Source: Synura sp. LO234KE (taxonomy: Eukaryota; Sar; Synurophyceae; Synurales; Mallomonadaceae). From it: 16,837 nt of DNA. This document shows positions 9,380-16,837 of the stretch, piece after piece; the stretch's first letter is position 1; each line of letters opens with the position of its first letter. The stretch lies in assembly GCA_015143735.1 (NCBI GenBank), contig VKHC01000161.1, positions 1 through 16,837 of the forward strand, given 5' to 3'. Position numbers and translations under genes: made by a program. The notes beneath the pieces were generated by a model. The model saw only the letters and a list, made by a program, of their open reading frames with translations, ran no database searches and had not been told where the DNA came from.

Positions 9380-9599
9380 CACTACTTGGGGCCCGGCATA
9401 ACACTTGGAATGCATGGCGCGAAAAAACAGTCCACCACTTCGACCGAGACCACGAAGGCAAGAAAGCAAGGAAACAAGAACTTTAGCGGAGGAAAGCTAC
9501 CTAAGACAGCGACTTCAGTGAGGAGCAGTTTCAGGGGAGACAGCACCTCCCCCTCCGAGGGCTCCTCCCCCACCAACAAAATTCTCCGGCGATCCCCGG

Positions 9600-9835
9600 G
9601 CAACGTCACAACAGGCACGGCCTCCGGGGGCTTCTCAGGCGGAGGGGGGACAAGCACGCGCACCAGCAACTCGACTAGCTGAGGAGGAACAAGCCCGTCT
9701 TCCAGCGGCGCCTCCTGCTGAGGGAGAGCTAGTTCGTGCTCCGGGGGCTCCTCCGAAAAGGGGGAGTCAAGCACGCGCACCAGCAACTCGGCTGAGGAGG
9801 AGCAAGCACGACTTCCAGCGGCGCCTCCGTCTGGT
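9600..9835 (-). repeat. 117-bp tandem duplication in proline-rich coding repeat
   Basis: Two adjacent units, about 9604-9720 and 9721-9833. Shared landmarks are GCACGCGCACCAGCAACTCG at 9654 and 9771, and TTCCAGCGGCGCCTCC at 9700 and 9813. The second unit lacks 4 nt between its two landmarks. In the minus-strand frame the unit encodes an EAPLE...PPQ...LLVRVL...PPE pattern. The 4-nt loss changes the frame between the units, so the product is no longer continuous. A weaker third unit may precede at about 9535-9600. Confidence 0.8.
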
Positions 9836-10132
9836 AGAGTTGGGGGGAGATTGGGGGCTCGCCGGACGTAAGATCCGGATTAGGCTCGGTAGCGCGATCC
9901 CACGCCTCCTCCACATCAGCCAAATGAGCAGCCCAGATAGGATTGATAATGGATCCCCAAGGATCAGGTTCCCCCATGCTCACAAAACGGCTTTCGATGA
10001 AGTCCATCTGGGTGGAGGAGAAATGGCCCAGCAGGCCTCGCGAACTTTCCGTTGGGTCTTCGGCGATGGATTGGAGGCGAGAAAGCTAGGGGACAGCGGC
10101 AGGAGAACACGGGAGGGCTTTCCGGACTTGAC

Positions 10133-10840
10133 CTAAAAGTGTTGGGGGACATATGCGTATCTCCCATCTAAGCCACTCCTCTTGTGGTGCGCGCGGAGAG
10201 TCGCCTCCACATTGATGATGAGAGAGCATCTCCAGCTTCCTGCAACATAATAAACTTGGTTTGGGAGGCTCTGCTGGGCCTCGAATTGTTGCGAAAATCC
10301 AAGTGGAGTTACATGAGGGATCTGCAAAAAGTCAAAGATTTTCTCTAACAACTCAAGCTTTCCGAAATCCGTAAAAGTAGTCTGCCGAAGTTGATCAAGG
10401 GAGAGATAAGAATGGCGGCGGAATTGTTCCGCAGGACTCCAAAATCCTGCCAAATGAGCGCTCCACGTATTTGTCTGTATATATCGAAGTCTGAAGGAAT
10501 TTGCTGACATGTTGTGAGCGCCGCGATGATCTACCGTGGTAGAAATTGGCGAATTAAGTATTGAGGATTTGTCTCCGAAGCAATTTTGTGAAAAATTTAG
10601 GTCCAGTGTTAAATAATCTTGCGCTCCAAACCTAAATTGTTGCGCAGAATTAGCTGGACCAAATTTTAGGTTGGATGATTGTTGGCCAGAAAAGTTAAAA
10701 ATTTTATCTCTGTCAGGATTGAGTTGGCTGGAGGCCGGAATCACCTTCGCCTTAAGGAATACCCTTGGATTCCTGTCTCCTGGACGGTCACTATCTTGAA
10801 TAGGTTGGAGAAATCGGTTTTGCTGTTAGCGATTTTCCAT
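10133..10840 (-). pseudogene. Gag-like reading frame, 5' part, copy 2
   Basis: Downstream of the ATG at 10840 the frame is interrupted by TAA at the fifth codon, then stays open for about 230 codons to a TAG at 10133. The open part begins QQNRFLQPIQDSDRPGDRNP. It is rich in Gln, Ser, Asn and Phe with FG-type spacing (NLKFGPA, FRFGAQD) and contains GFSQQFEAQQ, which is also readable in copy 1. A motif TWSAHLAG recurs downstream as IWAAHLAD in another frame near 9925, which suggests the original product continued past 10133 and contained an internal duplication. Family unknown; it looks like a structural, gag-type protein rather than an enzyme. Confidence 0.4.
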
Positions 10841-10949
10841 TTCGCAGCTTGAGCTAAAAGCCGGGAGCGGTGTCGCCTGCGCTTTTGAAGGCTTGTTACA
10901 GGCTTAGATAACATATATCTAGAGGCCTTAAGGCAAATTCTGAGGCAAA

Positions 10950-10981
10950 ACTACTCAGAAGCCGAGTAGTAAAATACTACT
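10950..10981 (-). other. Double hairpin in element copy 2 leader
   Basis: A perfect stem is formed by ACTACTC (10950-10956) and GAGTAGT (10964-10970) around a 7-nt loop. The same GAGTAGT arm also pairs with ACTACT at 10976-10981 across AAAAT. The two stems are mutually exclusive, like a small switch. The first stem is conserved in copy 1. Confidence 0.65.
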
Positions 10982-11045
10982 AGATATGTTTTGGCACTGT
11001 CGCACAAAACACGATTTTAAAACTTAGCGAACTTGTCATAGTTTA

Positions 11046-12019
11046 ATACACAAATCCCTCTAAGGGACAAAATTCTAGCTTGACAACATTCGACGATTCC
11101 TACGCCTAACGGTCCCCACCGTGTTTCTGCTTCCAAGGTCCAAGGTTCTTAGCTTCCTTAATGGGAGGCATCAACTATGCTATTTTTTCAAATTTTATCA
11201 ACCAAGCTTCTTACATACAGAGCGACTAGCTGGATAAAAAGCTTTTCAAGCATCCTACGAACTAGAACTTAGCCGATCACTCGTGGCTGGTATCGTTGGT
11301 TGAACACAATCTCCTGCTGCCGAAAATCTAGCAGTAGCGAGCTTAGGAAGCCGGCGAGGAGAGACATTGCGTCCGCCACCAAAATAACTTTCTTACTAGT
11401 CGTAGCCGTGGTGGTCACCAAGTTGGCTGATGATGGTGGTGGTGTGGTGGTCCTAATATCATCGGTGTGACAATTCACCATCACCTACTATAGCGGCGCC
11501 CGCGTGGTACCGCGGTACATTGGTGCTACACAGGTAACGGAAGCTCCGCCCAAATCATGCACCAGTTACCACCAGAAGAAGCTCTCGCTACTCCTCACTC
11601 CTTTTGGATTTGTTGCAATCACCATGGAGTTGAGTGGTTTGATTCTTACTCAAGGGATTTGGTTGTTCTTCTTCTCTCCCCTTGTGATTACTCCTTTTCC
11701 CCGTACTACCGACATTGTTAGTACTTTACTCCCTCTACGCCGAGAATCGTTTGCCCCTCTACCGCACCAATATCCATTCCATTATCGCTCGTCACACTTT
11801 TGCGGCGACTCTAACAAACGTTATTGTTACGTAACGGTACTATTTTTAGCATTAATCGCAAATAGATATCCGTAAATTGGAGGGGAAATTATGGCTGAAA
11901 TTTACAAGATTTTGACCTTACTGCTTGTGCCCTATTTTTCATGAATCAACTTGAATATAACTAACACATAGAGGATCGGTTCCGATGGGCATCTGATGCG
12001 CTCTATTCTTCACTTCGCC
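11046..12019. other. Intergenic stretch downstream of SPP gene
   Basis: No gene recognised. Frames at 11269-11484 (minus) and 11504-11875 (plus) have no family motifs; the first holds a short Thr/Pro run caused by GGT/GTG-rich DNA at about 11408-11448. The part next to 12020 should contain the 3' UTR of the SPP gene. A TGTAA pentamer lies at 11906-11902 on the minus strand, 114 nt after its stop codon. Confidence 0.5.
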
Positions 12020-15000
12020 TCACTGCGGTCTCAACATAGCAGGGGGCTGTTGGGCAGAGATACCGATGCAACTAGTCATTTTAGAATCTTCAAATCCAAG
12101 AAGATCCACCAGCACTTGAAGATCCTGTGCATACGAATACAATAAGCCCATACGCATATTTGTCATCAGCGCTTCAACAAAATAAAATAAAAACGATGGA
12201 GAGAACTATAGGCATGGCCTCACCGTTACGGTCACCGAGTTCAGTACGCTCTCGAATTCCGCTATTGAACTCAGGCTCTTCAACGGCACAGAATCAGTCT
12301 GTGATCATGGTCGCGAGGATGGACAAGAAAAACAGTTTATTTACACTTTTATCCTACGTAAATATTATTTACCTGCACTCCGCTCAAGTTTTCCACCCAG
12401 TATTTATTAGTAAGCATTTCCGTTCGCTGTTTATTGATCAAAGTCCTCTTGGCGGACTGCACCGAGTCTCCCATGATACCAAATATGCCCTTAAGCGAGG
12501 ACAGAGCTTCTTTACAAGCCTTGAGAGCCTCTTGAACCTGATACAAGTCCCAGTCATGCAATCAATCATACGGATACACGTTCTGTTCTCCATCTACTAC
12601 ATGCCTTCATAACAAACAGCAATCCTGCACGTATAGAGATTGACCTCGTACCTGAGACGGCGATGACGTGACGGAGACTAAATACCACCCTCCAGGGACT
12701 CCTTCATGTCCGTGTAACTGCCAAGGAGATTATCCGCAAGAAGTTAAAATTAAAATGTTGACTCGTAAAGGAAACTACTGGTTCGGCTAATTAGATGAAT
12801 TACAATCCGCGCACGTGAGGTTACTCTATTCGATGCAGTGCCTCACCACGAACGACGCGTCGTAAGTCAGTTGGCGCTCCTCGCGGACCACAGAGAACAA
12901 CCTGCGGTTGGCGACCTCTTGCAGCACGAGCATAGCCACCATTGGAAACAGGGGGTGGGACCTCCTCTCCGCTTCCTTTGGTCTACTGTTAGCTGATAAA
13001 ATCTGAAATAATACAAGTTTTACAGTAGTTATAAAAAAGTATTTAGATTCAACCATGCCTCAGCAGATCGACTGCGGACGCTATATATCACCACCCAATA
13101 TTACCTTGGCCACGGAGGTGCCGTCGGGCATTATACCGTACTTGTTGGGACATGGACCTGAGTGTACACGAGGAGGAATAGGATCATATAAAATTTTTAA
13201 TCGGCGGTATTATCAAGAATGGTCACCGGCGAGGTAGCCCATCGCTCGCTCGTCCGAGTCCGGCAGATATACCCCTGGGAACAGCAGAAAACGTCGCCAG
13301 TTATATGATGACTTGGTGTATCATCTCGAATGCAGTGTAGATGCGGTGTGGGTATACACACCTAAGTTTTTCCCGAACTCCATCTGCAGCCCTAGATTGC
13401 TTTGGTCGACTGAGATCTTCTCCGGAGGGGACGATGCAGGAGGTGTCAAGACAACTGTCGGTTTCACTTTCTTGGCAGGATCCACAGGAGGCACAGTGCC
13501 AAGATACGTGAGAGCGAGAGCGTCCAGCAGCTCCAGAGGGGCGTCTGCACAGATCGACACCTCGATGCTGGACGGGTCGAGCTGAATCATCGTAAGGAAA
13601 TATAAATTATATCGGATTTGGAGTTGGATATACATTCGTGATACAATATAATATCATATACCTGGGCCGTGATGGCAGTCTTTACGTCCTCCAAGGTCAG
13701 AGCATCGAGCTCTCGGTGATTTGTGGTACAGAATCTGTAGAGGATGTGTCCAAACGGGGGTGGTCAGTATCTGTTCCAGCCGGAGCGCCATGTATAGAAG
13801 ATACAGGACATACCTATTATCGTTCTTGTAAATACTCAGCCGTAATCGCTCTTGACAAGCGCTCTCGAGACCTGACATCATTAAAATGAGATCAAGCTTA
13901 TTACAATCATCGAAATGAAAATTTGAATAATTGTAGAACTTGAAGAGAAAATTTGCACACCTTTCACAACGCTGTCAAAGTGCTCGTGCAGGCCAAGCTT
14001 TGCGCGCTCGAATGCGTCGTCCTCCCAAACCATTTCCGTGAGAATAATGTGAGCAACCTAGCCAATATACAACCAGGAAATCATAATCCAGCGGCAAGAG
14101 TGCGAGGGAATATGTGCAATTCTTAAATCCGATCATTTAAGAATGGAACTGACCTGCATCGCCGCCTCTAGTCCCGACACCTCATCTTCACCCTCCCCAC
14201 TGGACGTAACGGTGGAGAAGTCAAACACCAAACTGTCCTCGTTTGAAATTATCTCCACCATCATCTGCGTAGAAGTAGTAATATATGAAATAATCATGCG
14301 TCAAACACCGGACTAAGAACACACGGAGCACTGGCTGTCTAGTTAGCGAAACGAAAACCACAATATCACTTGCATAGAATAAATCCTAGTAGGATCACTA
14401 CTTTAGCTTGCTTCTTTCCACATCAATTCTCCCACCATGTGGTCGATACAGAAGAGCTCCACTTTCTCTCTGGGAAAGCTCTCACAGGCTCCCCCTTCCT
14501 GGATTGTCTTGGCGCCTAACGGGACGGCGCCGGGCGTTACAGCCGATTCTAACAAACGACCTCCTAAAATCACACAGTGACGAATTAACAAGGACAAGAG
14601 TCAATATATTGAATAATGCGCCAATATTTATACGGACAACTAGTCCTTACCTGGGACATACATCCGAAAGTTGGCGCGCTGAGGCTCATTCCCGAGGCTC
14701 TTGATATTCACCTTTATTCCTGTGAGCAAGATATTGAGCGAGGAAGAGATTTGGTCTCAGATTAAACTGCAAGAACTTCCCAGGACCGCGATCATAAGCT
14801 ATTTAAACGTACCGTTATTGAGTTTCTTTTGTAGCACTCCGAGCGACGTAGCGTGCTTCCTCTCGCTGTCCCTCGCCGCCTTGCCTGTGACCGGGACCTG
14901 CACATGCACAAGTCGAGTACAAGGATGAGATAAAAGTGGTTTTACTTCGACTCCAACGCCTAGGAATGCAGCATCCCGAAGTCTACTAGCGATCTCCTCG

Positions 15001-16837
15001 TCGCCCTCGCTATACATGACTCCCTCCCACCATACCACAATGAAACTGCGTCACTTACCCAAACTGGTTTAGTTACTTGTGCCTTCGCCAACAGTGACTC
15101 TCTGGAGACCAGCGTCGTGGGTACGTCGGAGCTCACACTCGGATCCACCGGAAGCAACATCGCCTCCGCCACTGCCGCAATCACCTGCGAAATCAAAGAG
15201 TCAACCAATCAAATCATTTGATAACTACGATTCCACTTAAGATTAAGATCCCAAAACTTTCGTTTCTCCACAGAGATGATTCTTTACTTGAGCACAAGGC
15301 ACTGTGCACCGCGAACTGACCTCCGCCTCTGTGACTCGGAACTCTTGCATGGACCTGCTGTCCACGTGAGGTCCACACGCCACGATCGCCGCGGGTTTCA
15401 CGGTAACGCCGTCGGGGTGGGAGATGTGGGCGCACAGCTCTTTCGCCATTTCATTCACGTCTTCCAGTTGGATGGTGGGAAGAATTTCCTCCACCGCGGC
15501 CAGCCGCTGCTCCGCGCTCATCAGGGTATGTCCACAGGCCTGGGCCTCCATCACCTCAGTCAACACCTCCTACATTCCCAACACAGGAGGGCGGGGTTGT
15601 TCAATACAGTCAAGCTATATATCTTGTCAGGCGACCTGCGCATCTCGTGTAGCACATCACATCTCGACAAGTGACATGGGACACAATACGATCTAGTCAA
15701 GTCGCAAGCTCAGTAATAACCATCATCCTGTCTGTGTATGAATGTAATCTAGGATGAGGGGCGAGCAGAGTTCGTCGGAATCAGACCCCTGGTCTAAGAG
15801 GGCACGAGAAAGGGAAGGGGGCTGGGCAGGGCAGGGCGGGCGCCTCACCTCGCTGAGCATTTGTTCGCTCTGGGCCAAGTACTGTTGGGACTCGCTCAGG
15901 ACAGCCTGCTTGTACCTGCTCGCACAGAGAGGAAAGGGACGAAGGAAGGGGGCGAGGAGGAGGGGTGAGGTGGGGCTGGATGATATGCCTCTACGTATGC
16001 GAAAGGCGATGGTCTATAATCGCGACGATCATCCTTGTGATACAGAACAGGCTTAGGGATGGCCCCATTTTGGCCCTACCCGCACCCCATTCCAACCTCG
16101 ATATTCACGCGGGTGAGGTCCCATGAGATAACTAAAGGTGCGCACAGAGCGAGGGGACGCACCGCCGGAGTTCCATGTCTGTAATCCCGTGGAGTCCCAA
16201 CCGCCGGATTTCCATGACGGCCACAATGACGGCCTCCCTCCAGTTGGCGGGCTCAGCGGTCAAGTCCAGAGAACACACCGCACAGCCTTCACGCGGCCAA
16301 TTCATTTGATTGAAGTCTACGAAAGTGAACAGCGGGCTCTGACGTAACTCCACGTTGAACCTGAGCAGTCACGGTCACGGACGAGGCAGGTGCGACAAGG
16401 TTACACTGATAACGTGATATCTCCGAATGGATTCGAATTTAAATTCGTAATTTACAATCGTGGGATGAAATAAACAGAGGCTAACATAGCTCCCCTTCAA
16501 TTCCGTGCCATGAACATAAATATAAACAAACCTAATTTGTAGCGCAGACAACGCGATTTTTCGCATAAGTTCTCTGCGGAGCGCTGCCATGGTCGTGATC
16601 GGCTCCACGGGCCTCTTCGCGAAGAGGTGGAAGGAGAAGGTCTGCATGAGCTCGTGCTGGAATATGCGCGGCTTGGGGAAGTCGATGCCAATCCCAGACT
16701 CCACATATTCGGGCTTGGAAGGTAACACGGGGGCAACTAAGGCTTCTGGGATGTACTGCGTCGTGGTGTCTGGTCTCGTGCTCCACTGGTGAACCACGGG
16801 GGGAAAGTGTCGGGACACGGTCTTCATGGACACGTCA
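12020..16837 (-). CDS. SPP: Stromal processing peptidase (M16), 3' part
   Basis: This gene runs off the right edge; its last 20 exons encode about 817 residues and end in TGA at 12022-12020. SPP is a zinc metallopeptidase of family M16 that cleaves transit peptides in the plastid stroma. The spliced product follows plant SPP collinearly. Recognisable blocks are PRIFQHELMQTFSFHLFAKR (exon 1), REGCAVCSLDLTAEPANWRE (exon 2), a GHTLMSAEQRLAAVEEI stretch (exon 4), LNNGIKVN (exons 6-7), a G..LGAKTIQEGG block (exon 8), EMVWEDDAFERAK (exon 10), ALTYLGTV (exon 13), the second M16 half HPLFPM...RRLFSVVREERQLTYDASF with the substrate-binding Arg and Tyr (exon 16), AKRTLINKQ and NKYWVENL (exon 18), and a C-terminal SCIGI (exon 20). 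The catalytic HxxEH motif should lie upstream, outside the window. Plant SPP is about 1,260 residues, so roughly two thirds are present. No frame break is seen. A plastid-derived homologue in a non-photosynthetic lineage is the main alternative. Confidence 0.93.
15926..15976. repeat. Purine-rich tract inside SPP intron 2
   Basis: On the plus strand this is almost entirely G and A (GAGAGGAAAGGGACGAAGG and on through GGGGCGAGGAGGAGGGG), so the SPP pre-mRNA carries a polypyrimidine run just upstream of the exon 3 acceptor at 15915. It could act as a strong polypyrimidine tract. A second G-rich tract lies in intron 3 at about 15806-15840. Confidence 0.55.
16434..16447. repeat. Perfect 14-bp palindrome in SPP intron 1
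   Basis: CGAATTTAAATTCG is a perfect palindrome within the 171-nt intron between the first two visible exons. No function is inferred. Confidence 0.7.

Larger units (their letters stand above)
9380..11045 (-). mobile_element. Repeat-element copy 2 with broken gag-like frame
   Basis: Read on the minus strand, a structured non-coding leader (about 11045-10841) is followed by a candidate start ATG at 10840 and a gag-like frame running to about 9382. The leader and the first 700 bp match copy 1 (about 1505-2460, opposite orientation), including a 22-bp identical block at 10706-10727. The frame is damaged: a TAA five codons after the ATG, a frame change near 10140, a TAG near 10090, and a 4-nt deletion near 9793. 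The product is Pro/Gln/Phe-rich and I cannot assign it to a family. No protease, reverse transcriptase or integrase is present. An LTR-type retroelement remnant is the most likely reading; a decayed host gene family or another element class is possible. Confidence 0.55.
12020..16837 (-). other. SPP: Exon-intron structure of the SPP gene
   Basis: Exons in transcript order: 16837-16532 (partial), 16360-16163, 15915-15849, 15569-15321, 15184-15059, 14897-14813, 14719-14651, 14563-14436, 14264-14154, 14057-13961, 13871-13814, 13734-13662, 13581-13362, 13274-13227, 13157-13105, 13002-12847, 12717-12652, 12537-12373, 12298-12224, 12124-12020. All 19 introns are GT-AG and 69-279 nt long. Donors include GTAAGT, GTGAGG, GTCAGT and GTATGT; acceptors are CAG or TAG. 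Every junction was chosen so that the frame stays open and the protein keeps alignment with plant SPP. The least certain donor is 14435 (GTGGGA), chosen because the next possible site lies after a stop and because it preserves the spacing of the family. Confidence 0.88.

Noticed and set aside
11269-11875. Two adjacent frames, one minus (Thr/Pro-rich) and one plus (hydrophobic)
   Set aside because: Composition explains both: a GGT/GTG-rich tract for the first and T-rich DNA for the second. No family motifs.
14401-14435. Reading SPP exon 8 on through VGELMWKEAS to an in-frame stop, or using a GC-AG donor there
   Set aside because: A GTGGGA donor at 14435 keeps the frame open and gives exactly the residue spacing of plant SPP between exons 8 and 9.
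1-16837. CRISPR arrays, bacterial operons, ribosomal RNA genes
   Set aside because: No regularly spaced direct repeats, no ribosome-binding sites or rRNA signatures, and the genes are eukaryotic with spliceosomal introns.

Overview
This is a nuclear window from a eukaryote that almost certainly carries a plastid. The right third (12020 to the right edge, minus strand) is the 3' part of a gene for the chloroplast stromal processing peptidase (SPP), an M16 metallopeptidase that removes transit peptides from imported plastid proteins. Twenty exons joined by GT-AG introns restore one uninterrupted frame of about 817 residues that follows the plant SPP end to end. That points to an alga or another plastid-bearing lineage with short, frequent introns. 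The exact lineage cannot be fixed from the window.

Layout, left to right. 1-1500: AT-rich, no gene, with a 79-bp tandem duplication and many copies of a short CTTTAG-type motif. About 1505-2460: a decayed repeat-element copy (plus strand). 2460-5977: no convincing gene; it holds an (AAAC)n microsatellite, a perfect 12-bp hairpin beside a 42-bp tandem repeat, and a GC-rich hairpin. 5978-7105 (minus): an intronless CWC21/SRRM2-type spliceosome gene with a cwf21 domain and an Arg-rich tail. 7106-7240: a 135-bp shared divergent promoter. 7241-8920 (plus): an intronless gene joining a DeSI-type PPPDE isopeptidase domain to a C-terminal PUL domain. About 9380-11045 (minus): a second, longer copy of the repeat element with a broken gag-like reading frame and a proline-rich tandem duplication. 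11046-12019: no gene seen. 12020-16837 (minus): the SPP gene, whose 5' part lies beyond the right edge.

How the parts relate. The two intronless genes are head to head and probably share a promoter. One acts in splicing and the other in ubiquitin/SUMO-linked protein handling, so co-expression is plausible but no shared pathway is visible. The two repeat copies lie in opposite orientation, about 7.7 kb apart, on either side of this pair. The sharpest contrast is intron content: none in two genes, 19 in the visible part of the third. The most unusual items are the PPPDE-PUL architecture without an obvious thioredoxin domain, and the strongly conserved hairpin in two otherwise heavily diverged element copies.
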